A DNA stretch of 64,000 nucleotides from Agrobacterium tumefaciens (GCF_009649785.1 NZ_WJOK01000008.1:1-64000); one strand, 5' to 3'; counted from the stretch's first letter, positions 8,429 through 18,105 are shown. Program-made: numbers and translations. The notes: a model not told the origin generated them from the sequence alone.

Positions 8429-10210
8429 ATGTCGACCCGGCCTTTCCGTGCACCCAGTATGGCGAGCTTCTTCGACAATCTGCGCTCCAGTCGCCTGCGG
8501 GCGATGTTCCGGCGCGGCGAGCTGGGGCTGGTGGCTCTCGCCGTCCTCATCGGCATTGCGGCCGGCCTTCTGGTGGCGCTGATCGGTGGATTGAGTACGG
8601 CCCTTCATGTGCTGGTCTTCGGTGTCGAGCGGCTGAGCAGCAGTGAACTCTCCGGCTGGATCGTGCTTGCCGGGCCAGTCATTGGCGGCATCGTACTCGG
8701 CCTGATCCTCTTCATTCTTTCGAAAACCCGCAAAAAGCCAATGGTCGACCCCATCGAGGCAAATGCGCTGCATGGCGGCCGCCTGTCGCTGACGGACAGC
8801 ATCATCGTCTGCGTGCAGAACATCGTCTCAAACGGTTTCGGCGCATCTGTCGGGCTTGAGGCAGGCTATACGCAGATCGCCAGCGGTGTCGCTTCCAAGA
8901 TCGGCATCAAGCTAAAGCTGAGACGAGGAGACATGCGCATCCTCGTCGGCTGTGGTGCTGCTGGTGCCATTGCCGCTGCCTTCAACGCGCCTCTGACCGG
9001 GGCATTCTATGCCATAGAACTCATCATCGGCACCTATACCGTCGTGACACTCGCGCCGCTCATTGTCTCGGCGCTGGTGGCCAGCATCGTGGCAGGGCTC
9101 ATCGGCGGACATGGCCTGTCCATCGATATCTATGATGCCAGCCGTGTGACGCCGCCGGATTATGTACCGGCCATCTTTCTCGGCGTGGTATGTGCGTTTA
9201 TCGGCATCGTGCTGATGCAGACGGTCTCCCTTATCGAGGAAACGGCCCGCAAAAGCGCCATTCCCGGCTGGCTGCGTCCAACAATCGGTGGCGTGGCGGT
9301 GGGCGCACTTGCGCTGATTTCACCGCAGGTCCTGTCGAGCGGCCACGGTGCGCTCCATCTCAACATCGATGCCGATCTGACGATTTACGGGCTGGCCGGG
9401 CTTTTCCTGCTGAAGGCTGCGGCGAGCGCGATTTCCATCGGCTCGAATTTCCGCGGCGGTCTGTTTTTTGCCTCGCTGTTCATGGGCTCGCTGGTCGGCA
9501 AGATTTTCGCACTCTGCGCACCCTATATCGGCTATGGCTCGACAGCACCCGTGGTCTACGCCGTGGTCGGCATGAGTGCTTTTGCCGCCGCCATTATCGG
9601 CGGTCCTCTGACGATGACGTTTCTGGCGCTGGAACTGACCGGAGACTTCCAGATCACGGCTTTGGTGCTGGCGGCCGTTATCACGACATCGCTCGTGGTA
9701 CGCACCACCTTCGGTTACTCCTTCGCCACCTGGCGTTTTCATCTGCGGGGCGAAAGCATTCGCAGCGCCCACGATATCGGCTGGATCCGCGACCTGACGG
9801 TGGGCAAGATGATGCGCGCCGATATTCGCAAGGCCAATGTCAGCATGGGTCTTCCCGCCTTCAAGGAGAAGTTTCCGCTAGGCTCGACGCAGCGGGTTAT
9901 CATGACACATGACGACGGGCGTTATGCCGGCATGGTCCTGGTGCCGGAAATCTACGCCGATCCGATGGATCGCGATCCCTCCAAGATCAGCCTCGAGACC
10001 TACCTAAATTACAAGAACGACGTGCTGCTGCCGGCGATGAACGCACGTCAGGCGGCGGCAGCCTTCGATGCTACCGAAAGCGAAGCTCTGGTTGTCGTCA
10101 ACGACAAGATCGAAAACCGACCCGTGGGCCTGCTGACGGAAAGCCATACGCTGAGGCGGTATAGCGAAGAGCTCGAGCAAAGGCGCCGGGAGGCATCAGG
10201 AGAGTTATAA
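8429..10210 (+). CDS. CLC-family chloride channel or H+/Cl- exchanger
   Basis: 593 residues with about ten or more hydrophobic segments between residues 30 and 440, followed by a cytoplasmic tail of ~140 residues that resembles a degenerate pair of CBS domains. The gating-glutamate region reads GASVGLEAGYTQ, so the Glu is kept although the surrounding GREGP is modified. The GxFxP region appears as FRGGLFFASLFMG. The usual GSGIP serine motif is not evident. This makes it a divergent CLC whose ion selectivity cannot be read from sequence. It has an AAGGAA ribosome site and lies 21 bases after the metallohydrolase gene. A second Met (MASFF) 10 residues on is an alternative start. Confidence 0.87.
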   Translation: MSTRPFRAPSMASFFDNLRSSRLRAMFRRGELGLVALAVLIGIAAGLLVALIGGLSTALHVLVFGVERLSSSELSGWIVLAGPVIGGIVLGLILFILSKTRKKPMVDPIEANALHGGRLSLTDSIIVCVQNIVSNGFGASVGLEAGYTQIASGVASKIGIKLKLRRGDMRILVGCGAAGAIAAAFNAPLTGAFYAIELIIGTYTVVTLAPLIVSALVASIVAGLIGGHGLSIDIYDASRVTPPDYVPAIFLGVVCAFIGIVLMQTVSLIEETARKSAIPGWLRPTIGGVAVGALALISPQVLSSGHGALHLNIDADLTIYGLAGLFLLKAAASAISIGSNFRGGLFFASLFMGSLVGKIFALCAPYIGYGSTAPVVYAVVGMSAFAAAIIGGPLTMTFLALELTGDFQITALVLAAVITTSLVVRTTFGYSFATWRFHLRGESIRSAHDIGWIRDLTVGKMMRADIRKANVSMGLPAFKEKFPLGSTQRVIMTHDDGRYAGMVLVPEIYADPMDRDPSKISLETYLNYKNDVLLPAMNARQAAAAFDATESEALVVVNDKIENRPVGLLTESHTLRRYSEELEQRRREASGEL

Positions 10211-10387
10211 ATCACATCAGGAAACTGCGCTTATATGTTGAAATAAATAGTTTTATCGCGGTTTATATCTTGGGAAACAGACTTGTGATTTTCCAGTGAT
10301 GTCGCATGGGCTAACTTGGCATCACATTGTGAAGCAAGCTGTCATTCGCCGCAGCGGATGCGATTTGAGTAGTCAAAGGAATAGACC

Positions 10388-11161
10388 ATGGATGGCGGCA
10401 ACTTCGATCTCAAGGAGGAAATCCGCGATTATTGGTCGAAAAGATCAGAGACTTTCGATCTGGCCTTTGGACACAAGATAGCAGCCGGCGCCGAGGCCAA
10501 TGCATGGCAGAAGCCGATCCGCGACCTGGTGGGATCTGAGCCGAAACATATCCTTGAACTGGCCTGTGGCACCGGCGAGGTGACGCGGCTTATTCATGAT
10601 CTCGGCCACGAGGTCACGGCACTCGACTTTTCAGAAGCGATGTTATCCGTAGCGCGCGCCAAACATGCGGGAAAACCAAGGCTACGTTTCGTGATGGCGG
10701 ATGCCGAAAACACCATGGAGCCGGATGCGTCCTATGATGCGATCATCTGCAGGCATCTGGTCTGGACACTGACGCAGCCTGAGGAGACCTTCCGCGAGTG
10801 GTTCAGGCTGCTTCGTCCGGGCGGTCGGCTCTTGTTTTTCGATGGTGACTGGGCAACGCCAAAACCGGCAGGGCGTCTCGCCAGCCTTTTGATCCGGCTC
10901 ATCGATCTTTCGGTGGGGGCCGACAAGAATTACGATGGTGCCCAAAGCAGCCATCATGCCGCAATCATGAAGGCGCTTCCGTTCGGGCAGGGGTTGCGCC
11001 CGCAGATGCTGACGCCGCTCCTGATCGCCGCCGGCTTTACCGGCATCGAACTGCACTCACATGCCCCGATTGCGAGAGCGCAGCGGAAAAACACCAACCT
11101 GCGCAACAGGCTGCGAACTTTCGTCTACCGTCGTTTCATCCTGACCTGCCGCCGTCCTTGA
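10388..11161 (+). CDS. Class I SAM-dependent methyltransferase
   Basis: 257 residues with a Methyltransf_11-type domain: motif I is ILELACGTGEVTRL (residues about 54-67), motif II is VTALDFSEAML, and a motif IV-like segment DAIICRHLVWTL follows, with RPGGRLLFFDGDW as post-motif III. The substrate cannot be told; the layout resembles small-molecule or ubiquinone-type methylases. An AAGGA ribosome site precedes the ATG. A gap of 177 bp separates it from the chloride channel gene, so it probably has its own promoter. Confidence 0.82.
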   Translation: MDGGNFDLKEEIRDYWSKRSETFDLAFGHKIAAGAEANAWQKPIRDLVGSEPKHILELACGTGEVTRLIHDLGHEVTALDFSEAMLSVARAKHAGKPRLRFVMADAENTMEPDASYDAIICRHLVWTLTQPEETFREWFRLLRPGGRLLFFDGDWATPKPAGRLASLLIRLIDLSVGADKNYDGAQSSHHAAIMKALPFGQGLRPQMLTPLLIAAGFTGIELHSHAPIARAQRKNTNLRNRLRTFVYRRFILTCRRP

Positions 11162-11226
11162 AACGGGACTGGTAATGGGAAACGGGAAAGGTGAGGGGCC
11201 GAATGTGAAATCACACAACCACAAAC

Positions 11227-11607
11227 TCAGCGGTCCTTTACAATAGCACCACCCGAGAAATGGTCGCGGTACCAGGGCAGAAACCATATTGCGAGCGGGC
11301 CGAAGACCATGCGATAGAGCGCTTGCGTAAAAGTCAGTCTTTCGCCGGTGCGCCGGACGACCTTTAATCGCATTAGCAGTTTTCCGGGAGTTGCCATGAA
11401 GGCGCTGCTTTCGAAGGCCGGGAAATAGCAAAACAACACGGATGCCAGCCATAAAAGCGTTACGCCCATCAGAGGTGTCGGCGGTTGCCCCGCTGGAGCG
11501 TCCATATATTGCGGTAGCCACTCTGCGGCGATGAATGTCGGTGCAAACGCCACACTGATGAGCAAGATGAGATCGACTATTCCTGCGACGATGCGTTTGA
11601 AGACCAT
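11227..11607 (-). CDS. RDD-family membrane protein
   Basis: 126 residues with three to four hydrophobic segments. The first helix carries the family signature Arg and Asp (KRIVAGIVDLILL) and the second loop contains the typical TPGKLLMRLKVV. RDD proteins are inner-membrane proteins of unclear role, some implicated in ion transport. It runs convergently to the methyltransferase and divergently to the RNase H gene. Confidence 0.8.
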   Translation of the reverse strand: MVFKRIVAGIVDLILLISVAFAPTFIAAEWLPQYMDAPAGQPPTPLMGVTLLWLASVLFCYFPAFESSAFMATPGKLLMRLKVVRRTGERLTFTQALYRMVFGPLAIWFLPWYRDHFSGGAIVKDR

Positions 11608-11725
11608 GTTTCATCCCTGGACGTGAATCTGACTCGAATAAGATGATTGTACAAGCTATCTACAGAAAACACCCGAAAGCGCTGTCATTCTTTCCAAGCG
11701 CCTTTGACGCAAGGAAACGAGCTCC

Positions 11726-12199
11726 ATGACTGCTCCACTCGTCATCTACGCGGATGGTTCGTACGACCCCGTTGCATTATCGGGAAGCTGGGCGTTCATC
11801 GTGTTTGAAACCGAGCGGCAGATCCATGCTGCGCGAGGAACGGAAATCGGACTTACGAACAATTCGTTTGAAGTCATGGCGGTCATGAATGCACTTTTAT
11901 GGCTCGATGCACAGGCTCCAGGCCGGCCAGCCAAGCTCTGGACAGACTCCGCTCACGTGATGGAAGGTTGCCATCGCTGGCGCGAAATCTGGCGGAGCAA
12001 CGGGTGGAAACGCATCAATCCAGATTCGCGAAAACGCAAACGACAGATACCAGATGGCGGTCTGTGGCAGAATGTGGATCGTTTGCTCCTTTGTAATCCG
12101 AACGTCGAGATAGCGTGGTGCAAGGGACATTCCGGTATAGCCGGGAACGATCTCGCGGATGCTTTGGCCCGTGCCAAGATGGTGGATGGGGGCAATTAG
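11726..12199 (+). CDS. Ribonuclease HI family protein
   Basis: 157 residues. RNase HI degrades the RNA strand of RNA-DNA hybrids. The catalytic carboxylates are visible: Asp in YADGSY near residue 10, Glu in NNSFEVMAVMNAL, Asp in LWTDSAHV, the mobile-loop His in WCKGHSGIAGN, and the final Asp in GNDLADALA. The chain is compact and normal in length. An AAGGAA ribosome site precedes the ATG. A second RNase H elsewhere in the genome may be the housekeeping rnhA, so I leave the symbol blank. Confidence 0.87.
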   Translation: MTAPLVIYADGSYDPVALSGSWAFIVFETERQIHAARGTEIGLTNNSFEVMAVMNALLWLDAQAPGRPAKLWTDSAHVMEGCHRWREIWRSNGWKRINPDSRKRKRQIPDGGLWQNVDRLLLCNPNVEIAWCKGHSGIAGNDLADALARAKMVDGGN

Positions 12200-12428
12200 T
12201 CTCACGCCAACCGGTCTATAGACGCCCGCCAGCAGCTTGTTCTTGTTGAAGTAGCGGAGCTTCAAGCTGTCCGTGCATGAACAAAATTGGGGCGTTATCA
12301 GCCCTGCAATCCACGCCAGTATGGTGCCGCTGTTCCTCCTTAAATTGCCGTCCCATCTCTCCGCCAAGGCTCGGCAATTCGTTGTGGCAACGAGAGCATA
12401 AAAAATCCCAGCTGGGTTGACTCATTTA
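12200..12428. other. Intergenic region upstream of the sugar locus; nothing recognised
   Basis: No convincing gene. Open frames here are antisense or short and unlike known proteins. It probably contains the upstream part of the promoter region of the ABC transporter operon. Confidence 0.4.
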
Positions 12429-12464
12429 TGAAACCGGTTACATTTCCTCATGTAAACGGTTTCA
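12429..12464. promoter_or_regulatory. Two LacI/GalR-type operators before the ABC importer
   Basis: TGAAACCGGTTACA (12429-12442) and TGTAAACGGTTTCA (12451-12464) are near-palindromes with the central CG and the AAAC/GTTT arms typical of LacI-family sites. Their starts are 22 bp apart, about two helical turns, which would put two dimers on one DNA face. They sit 36-71 bp before the start of the binding-protein gene. The LacI-type regulator at 17050 in the same operon is the natural ligand (inference). Confidence 0.7.
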
Positions 12465-12499
12465 TCGGTTAAAAACCGTGCTTGGAGGAGCAAATTTTC

Positions 12500-13522
12500 A
12501 TGTTTAAACATTTGATGGCTGCTGCCGCTATGGTGCTGGCGGCGGGCACGTCCGTGCATGCTCAGGAACAGAGCTTCAAGATCGGTCTTTCCAATTCTTT
12601 CGTCGGCAGCGAGTGGCGCACGCAGATGATCGAGGAAGCTCAGGCTGCCGCAAAGGCGTGGGGCGAAAAGGGCGTGAAGGTCGAAGTCGTCGTTCAGAGC
12701 GGTAATGTCGATGTGCAGGGGCAGATCGGCCATATCCGCAATTTCATGAACCAGGGCGTTGATGCGATCCTCATCAATCCGGGCAGCCCGACTGCCTTTG
12801 ATCCGATCTTCGCTCAGGCGAAGGCACGCAACATTCTCGTCATCGCAACCGACGCGGAAGTGTCTTCTAAGGACGCGATCTATGTCGGCATCGACCAGAA
12901 GGCCTGGGCGGCACAGTCCGCACAGTGGCTTGCGGATTCGCTGAAGGGCAAGGGAAGCGTCGTCGCGATCAACGGTATCGCCGGCAATCCCGCCAACGAA
13001 GCCCGCGTCGCCGGTTACCGCGAAGTGTTCAAGAAATATCCTGATATCAAGGTGCTGAACGAAGCCAATGCGAGCTGGGATCAGGCGCAGGGCCAGCAGG
13101 CGATGCAAAACCTTCTCGCCACGTATCCCGATATCAGCGGTGTGTGGGTGCAGGACGGCATGGCCGACGGCGCATGGCGCGCAATCGAAGCCGCCGGCAA
13201 GACCAAGGACATCGCCGCGACAGGTGAAATCCGCAAGGACTTCATGACGCGCTGGGAGAAGGAAAAGTTCAACTCCGGCGCCTCCGTCAATCCTCCGGGT
13301 GTCATGGCCAGCGCGCTCAACGTTGCGGTTCTGAAGCTGCAGGGCAAGGAATTCAAGGACGGCATTTTCGGCGGTACCTACGGCAACGCCATCTATATTC
13401 CGATCCCCTTCGTCAGCAACGACAACCTCGCGGACAACATCAAGTCCGCCGAAGGTAAGCCGGGCTATTGGTCCGTCACGGCAACCGTGACGCCGGAACA
13501 GGCTGGCGAGTTCTTCAAGTAA
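12500..13522 (+). CDS. ABC transporter periplasmic sugar-binding protein (CUT2/ribose type)
   Basis: 340 residues with a Sec signal peptide (to about SVHAQ, residue 23) and a Peripla_BP_4 fold like ribose- or autoinducer-2-binding proteins, recognisable from the N-terminal FKIGLSNSFVGSEWR and from GVDAILINPGSP. It captures a sugar in the periplasm for the permeases encoded downstream. A strong GGAGGAG ribosome site (12484-12490) fixes the ATG at 12500 rather than an upstream in-frame ATG at 12482. A 10-bp stem-loop follows the stop, which may protect this high-demand message. Substrate unknown. Confidence 0.9.
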   Translation: MFKHLMAAAAMVLAAGTSVHAQEQSFKIGLSNSFVGSEWRTQMIEEAQAAAKAWGEKGVKVEVVVQSGNVDVQGQIGHIRNFMNQGVDAILINPGSPTAFDPIFAQAKARNILVIATDAEVSSKDAIYVGIDQKAWAAQSAQWLADSLKGKGSVVAINGIAGNPANEARVAGYREVFKKYPDIKVLNEANASWDQAQGQQAMQNLLATYPDISGVWVQDGMADGAWRAIEAAGKTKDIAATGEIRKDFMTRWEKEKFNSGASVNPPGVMASALNVAVLKLQGKEFKDGIFGGTYGNAIYIPIPFVSNDNLADNIKSAEGKPGYWSVTATVTPEQAGEFFK

Positions 13523-13530
13523 GATCAGTC

Positions 13531-13557
13531 TCGGGCTGGCCGCAAACGCCAGCCCGA
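13531..13557 (+). terminator. Intercistronic stem-loop after the binding-protein gene
   Basis: TCGGGCTGGC (13531-13540) pairs perfectly with GCCAGCCCGA (13548-13557) around a 7-base loop. There is no following T-run, so it is more likely an mRNA-stabilising or partial-termination structure than a full terminator. Confidence 0.55.
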
Positions 13558-13641
13558 AACCTGAAATTCGAATGTGGACCGCGTATTGCGCGCGTCCGCC
13601 AGTGACGAAGCACAATGACAAGTAAAATTCGGGGACATGCG

Positions 13642-15135
13642 ATGGCGAACGCTCTGGAAGCGGCCGGCATACAGAAGAATTTTGGCGCCGTGCGTGCGCT
13701 TTCCGACGGCAGGCTGACCGTTGGTCGCGGTGAAATTCACGCGCTGCTCGGTGCGAATGGTTGCGGCAAGAGCACGCTGTGCAAGATCGTTGCAGGTGCG
13801 GTCGCGCCGACCAGCGGCACCATCCGGTTCAAGGGCGAAAACGTGCGCTTCAAAAGCCCGCGTGACGCCGAAAATGCCGGCATTGCGCTGTTTTATCAGG
13901 AGCTAAGCCTCATTCCGCAGCTTTCCGTCGCTGACAATATTTTTCTCGGTCGCGAACCGAAGCGCGGCGTTTTTGTCGACAGCAAGGCCCTGAAAGCCGA
14001 GGTGCGCAGGCTGATCGCGCTGTTTGACGGTGTTGCCGGCACCGGTCTGGAGCCGGATGCGATCGTCGGCAATCTGCCGCCCGATCAGCGCCAGCTCGTC
14101 GAAATCCTGAAAGTTTTCGCCCAGAATGCCAGCCTCATGATCATGGATGAGGCAACGGCGGCACTTGATGGCCGCCAGTCCGAGCGTTTTTTTGAGATAC
14201 TCAGAGCCAAGAAGGCGGACGGTATCTCCACCATCATGATTTCCCACCGGCTCGATGAGGTTTTTGCTGTCTGCGACCGCATCACCGTCATGCGTAACGG
14301 TGCGACCATTTCGGAACTCGACACCGCCGCTACCACCCGCGAGGCCGTGGTACATGACATGGTCGGCGATGTCCGCGCCGCGCCTGCCCGCCAGCAGGGA
14401 CGCGCAGGTGCAGCGCCCAGCCTGAAGGTGACGGACGTTGCGGGCGAGGGTGTTCGCGGTGTCAGTCTTGAAGCCTATCCGGGTGAAATCGTCGGTTTGG
14501 CGGGATTGCAGGGGCAGGGCCAGTCGGCCTTGCTGAAGGGCCTGTTCGGCGCAAGCCCCTTTGCCGCCGGGCAAATCCAGTTCGAGAGCCGTGATGTCGC
14601 CATCGGCAAGCCTTCGCAGGCGGTTCATAACGGTTTTGCCTATGTATCGGGCGACCGCGGGCGTGATGCCTCGCTTCAGGGCCGGTCGATCTTCGAAAAT
14701 CTTGTTGCAGCTCTGATGGTGCGCGAAAAGATGAGACTGGTCCGGCCCGCGACGCTGAAGCCGCGAGTGCAGAAGGTCGCGGACGACATGAAGACGAAGT
14801 TTGCCGGCATGGATATGCCTATCGGCACGCTCTCAGGCGGCAACCAGCAGAAAATCTTCATTTCCCGCTGGCTTGCCACCGCGCCGAAACTGCTGCTGCT
14901 CGATGATCCGACCAAGGGTATCGATCTTGGCGCCAAGGCCGATCTCTTCGCGCTGATGCGCCAGCAGGCTGACGCGGGCGCGACCATTCTTCTTTATTCC
15001 TCGGAAGATGCGGAAATCCTCGAATATGCCGACCGCATTCTCGTGTTCAACGGCGGACGCATTTCTGCGGAGCTGACCGGAGCCGACATGACATCCGTCA
15101 ACATGACCCGCGCCGCCTATGGAGACGCCGCATGA
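13642..15135 (+). CDS. Sugar ABC transporter ATP-binding protein, two ATPase domains
   Basis: About 497 residues with two ABC domains, as in RbsA/XylG. The first domain has Walker A GANGCGKST, and its Walker B is LMIMDEATAALD. Its signature region reads NLPPDQRQLVEI rather than the canonical LSGGQ. The second has LSGGNQQKIFISRWL and LLLDDPTKGIDLGAKAD, while its Walker A is degenerate (GLQGQGQSALLKGL), as usual in CUT2 ATPases. It powers import by the two permeases that follow. A GGGGAC ribosome site favours ATG 13642; an ATG at 13615 would add nine residues. The stop overlaps the next start (ATGA). Confidence 0.92.
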   Translation: MANALEAAGIQKNFGAVRALSDGRLTVGRGEIHALLGANGCGKSTLCKIVAGAVAPTSGTIRFKGENVRFKSPRDAENAGIALFYQELSLIPQLSVADNIFLGREPKRGVFVDSKALKAEVRRLIALFDGVAGTGLEPDAIVGNLPPDQRQLVEILKVFAQNASLMIMDEATAALDGRQSERFFEILRAKKADGISTIMISHRLDEVFAVCDRITVMRNGATISELDTAATTREAVVHDMVGDVRAAPARQQGRAGAAPSLKVTDVAGEGVRGVSLEAYPGEIVGLAGLQGQGQSALLKGLFGASPFAAGQIQFESRDVAIGKPSQAVHNGFAYVSGDRGRDASLQGRSIFENLVAALMVREKMRLVRPATLKPRVQKVADDMKTKFAGMDMPIGTLSGGNQQKIFISRWLATAPKLLLLDDPTKGIDLGAKADLFALMRQQADAGATILLYSSEDAEILEYADRILVFNGGRISAELTGADMTSVNMTRAAYGDAA

Positions 15136-16076
15136 ATTCCCTCGGTTTTGTGCGCAAGCAACCCTGGATCATAACTCTTGTGGTTCTGGCCGTTCTCATC
15201 GGCGTCAACACGTTTCTGCAGCCGTCTTTCGTGCAGCCGGCCGTATTGCAGTCGAACCTGACGACATTTCTTCCCCTGATCCTGGTCGCCATCGGCCAGA
15301 CCTATGTCATTCTGGCGGGGGATATAGATCTGTCGGTCGGAAGCATCGTAGCGCTCGCCAATGTCGTTACCGTCAGCGTCATCGCTGCACTTGGCGGAAC
15401 GGCAGGTGCCGTCGTTGCAGGTATGGGAGCGGGTGTTGCGGTCGGGCTGATCTGTGGGCTGGTCAACGGCCTGTTCATATCCGGCCTGCGTTTCCAGCCC
15501 ATCGTCACCACCTTCGCGACGGGCATCATCTTCGCCGGTCTGGCGATCTGGGTTCTGCCGCAGGCCGGTCTTCCCGTGCCCGAAGCCTATTGGCAGACCT
15601 ATTCCGGCAGCTTCATCGGTTTGCCTTTCGTGCTGTGGATGCTGTTGGCTGGTATTGCCTTTACGCTCGTTGTGTCGCGCATTCCGTTTCACGTGCATTT
15701 GTTGGCCGTGGGCGGCAATCGCACGGGCGCTTTCCAGACGGGCCTGCGCCTCTCCGGCATTCGCATTGGCGCCTACATGATTTCCGGTCTGTTTTCAGCG
15801 CTCGCAGCGCTGTGCCTGACGGGCGAGACCGCCTCCGGCGACCCCTTGCTCGGTGCAAGCCTGGCGCTCTCCTCCATTTCGGCGGTCGTTCTTGGCGGCA
15901 CAGCACTTTCCGGCGGCTTCGGCAGCTCGACAGGATCGATCGCCGGCGCGCTGGTGCTGGGCATGATCGGCAATGTGATTTTCTTTGCGGGCTTGCCCTT
16001 CGAGTACCAGACATTGGTGCAGGGGTTGATCGTGCTGACGGCACTTGCCGGCGGCGTTCTGGTGACGAGGCGTTGA
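15132..16076 (+). CDS. Sugar ABC transporter permease (RbsC-like), first copy
   Basis: 314 residues, BPD_transp_2 family, with about eight to ten hydrophobic segments. The family signature GQTYVILAGDIDLSVGSIVAL is split by the conserved GGIDLSVG-like loop (here AGDIDLSVGS), and a cytoplasmic coupling region appears around AVGGNRTGAFQTGL. It overlaps the ATPase gene by 4 bases and is followed one base later by a second permease gene, so the importer is probably a heterodimer. Confidence 0.9.
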   Translation: MNSLGFVRKQPWIITLVVLAVLIGVNTFLQPSFVQPAVLQSNLTTFLPLILVAIGQTYVILAGDIDLSVGSIVALANVVTVSVIAALGGTAGAVVAGMGAGVAVGLICGLVNGLFISGLRFQPIVTTFATGIIFAGLAIWVLPQAGLPVPEAYWQTYSGSFIGLPFVLWMLLAGIAFTLVVSRIPFHVHLLAVGGNRTGAFQTGLRLSGIRIGAYMISGLFSALAALCLTGETASGDPLLGASLALSSISAVVLGGTALSGGFGSSTGSIAGALVLGMIGNVIFFAGLPFEYQTLVQGLIVLTALAGGVLVTRR

Positions 16077-16077
16077 G

Positions 16078-17046
16078 ATGACAAATTCCGGTTTGAAAAT
16101 CAAATCCATCATCACCGATCCGCTGACCATTGCGATTGGCGCGTCAGTCTTCCTGCTGCTGGTCGGCGAACTGTTGTCGCCCGGCTTCGCACAGGGGTCG
16201 CAGATCGTGCGGCTGCTGACGATCGCCGCCATTCTCGGCATCGTCGCGGCGGGCCAAAATCTTGTGATCCTCGGCGGACGCGAAGGCATCGATCTTTCCG
16301 TCGGCGCGATGATCTCGCTCGGCGCGGTCCTTGCCGGCAACATGATGAACGGACAGAATGTCGGAATACCGCTCGCCATACTGGTCGCAGGTGGCATTCC
16401 CTTCCTGATCGGCCTCATCAATGGCCTCGGCATCACCTTCGTTCGCATTCCGCCGCTGGTCATGACACTGGGCATGACAGCGGTGATCCAGGGCGGGCTT
16501 GTGGTCTATTCGCAGGGCGTTCCATCAGGTGCGGCGGCGCCGCTTCTGGCGGGTTTCATCAACCGGCCTCTCGTTTTCGGTATTCCCGGCGTCCTCTTCG
16601 TCTGGCTTGGCATTGCCGCGATCATGCTGTTCGTGCTGCGCCGCACGGCCTTCGGCTTCTCCATTTACGCCATCGGCTCCAACGAGCGGGCGGCGACCTT
16701 GGTCGGATTGCCCGTGTCTTTGATCCGCACGCTGCTTTACGGCCTGTCCGGCCTGTTTGCCGGTCTGACCGGGGTCTGCGTGATCGGTTATACCGGCACC
16801 TCCTTCATTTCTGTCGGCGACCAATATGTCCTTCCATCGATCATCGCTGTTGTCATCGGCGGCACTTCGCTTGCCGGTGGTGCGGGCGGATATATCGGAA
16901 CCATGGCCGGGGCAGTTGCGCTCACCATTCTGCAAAGCGTACTGATAACGCTCAACCTCGATGTATGGGCCCGGCAGATCATATTCGGTGTCACGTTACT
17001 TGCGCTGATGCTGCTTTATGGCCGCCAAAAGCAGTTGCGTGTGTGA
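16078..17046 (+). CDS. Sugar ABC transporter permease (RbsC-like), second copy
   Basis: 322 residues of the same family as the preceding permease, with the signature GREGIDLSVGAMISLGAV and the coupling helix region AIGSNERAATLVGL. About nine hydrophobic segments. It begins one base after the stop of the first permease. Two non-identical permeases are seen in several rhizobial CUT2 systems and suggest a heterodimeric channel. Confidence 0.9.
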   Translation: MTNSGLKIKSIITDPLTIAIGASVFLLLVGELLSPGFAQGSQIVRLLTIAAILGIVAAGQNLVILGGREGIDLSVGAMISLGAVLAGNMMNGQNVGIPLAILVAGGIPFLIGLINGLGITFVRIPPLVMTLGMTAVIQGGLVVYSQGVPSGAAAPLLAGFINRPLVFGIPGVLFVWLGIAAIMLFVLRRTAFGFSIYAIGSNERAATLVGLPVSLIRTLLYGLSGLFAGLTGVCVIGYTGTSFISVGDQYVLPSIIAVVIGGTSLAGGAGGYIGTMAGAVALTILQSVLITLNLDVWARQIIFGVTLLALMLLYGRQKQLRV

Positions 17047-17049
17047 CAG

Positions 17050-18072
17050 ATGAGCAAAGACCAAGGTTCGAATATCAGGGAAGTTGCAGCTCTCGCGGGC
17101 GTTTCAATTGCGACCGTGTCACGGGCGCTGCAACAACCCGACAAAGTCCGCCCGGAAACGAGGAAGAAGGTTTTCGATGCCGTCAGGCAGGCAAACTTTG
17201 TTCCCAACGCCCAGGCCGCAAGCTTCAGGCGTCAATCCAACAATACCGTCATTCTTCTCGTTCGCGATATCGGCAACCCGTTTTATCTCGAGATCTACAA
17301 GGGCGTGGAGGAAGCGGCGGGGGAGGCGGGCTTCAAGGTGCTCATGGGCGACGCCCGTAACGACGAAAACCGCGTGGCGACACATATCGACATGGTCAGG
17401 CAGAAACATGCTGACGGCCTCATCCTGATGACCGGCCAGTTTCCTTCAGAGCTTCTCGGTCAGGGTGACGCGCTGCCGCCGATCGTCATCGCTTCGGAAA
17501 CCGTGCCAGGCATCGCGCTGCCCACCGTCAAGGTCGATAACCGCGCCGCGTCCAAAAACGCCGTGCATCATCTGATCGAAGCAGGGCACACGAAGATCGC
17601 ACATCTCGCCGGACCTTTTCCGGAAAGTCTGGCACAGGAGCGTTTCGAGGGCTACCGCGACGCGCTTGAGGAAGCGGGTATCGGTTACGCGGATGAACTC
17701 GTCGTGACAGGCGATTACAGCATCGAAGCCGGTAGACAGGCGATTGCCGGACTTCTCGAAAACGGCATTTCCTTCACCGCCATCTTCGCCTCGAGCGACC
17801 AGATGGCGATTGGCGCGATCAGCGAGCTGCGCGGGCGCGGGCTGTCCGTGCCGACCGATGTCTCGGTTATTGGCTTCGACGATATAATTTTCGCCAATGC
17901 TTTCGAACCACCGCTAACTACAGTGCGCCAGCCCCGGCAGGAAATGGGCCGCAAAGCCATGGCGCTGATGGTCGACCGGCTTAATGGCAAACGCACGGCC
18001 GAAACCATCGTGCTGGATACGGAACTGGTGGTGCGCGGCTCGGTCGCGCCCTGCCGTTCGCCGCACCGGTAG
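17050..18072 (+). CDS. LacI-family transcriptional regulator of the sugar locus
   Basis: 340 residues: an N-terminal LacI helix-turn-helix (NIREVAALAGVSIATVSRAL, residues about 6-25) with hinge helix, then a periplasmic-binding-protein-like sensor domain (from VILLVRDIGNPFY to the C-terminus). It begins three bases after the second permease, inside the operon, so its product probably controls its own operon through the two operators at 12429-12464. The inducer is expected to be the imported sugar or its product (inference). Confidence 0.92.
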   Translation: MSKDQGSNIREVAALAGVSIATVSRALQQPDKVRPETRKKVFDAVRQANFVPNAQAASFRRQSNNTVILLVRDIGNPFYLEIYKGVEEAAGEAGFKVLMGDARNDENRVATHIDMVRQKHADGLILMTGQFPSELLGQGDALPPIVIASETVPGIALPTVKVDNRAASKNAVHHLIEAGHTKIAHLAGPFPESLAQERFEGYRDALEEAGIGYADELVVTGDYSIEAGRQAIAGLLENGISFTAIFASSDQMAIGAISELRGRGLSVPTDVSVIGFDDIIFANAFEPPLTTVRQPRQEMGRKAMALMVDRLNGKRTAETIVLDTELVVRGSVAPCRSPHR

Positions 18073-18105
18073 CGGCCAGACTGTGAATGCAAGGAGTGTA
18101 AGGAC

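Noticed and set aside
9320..9772. Open frame antisense to the chloride channel gene
   Set aside because: Shadow of the CLC coding sequence; no known protein.
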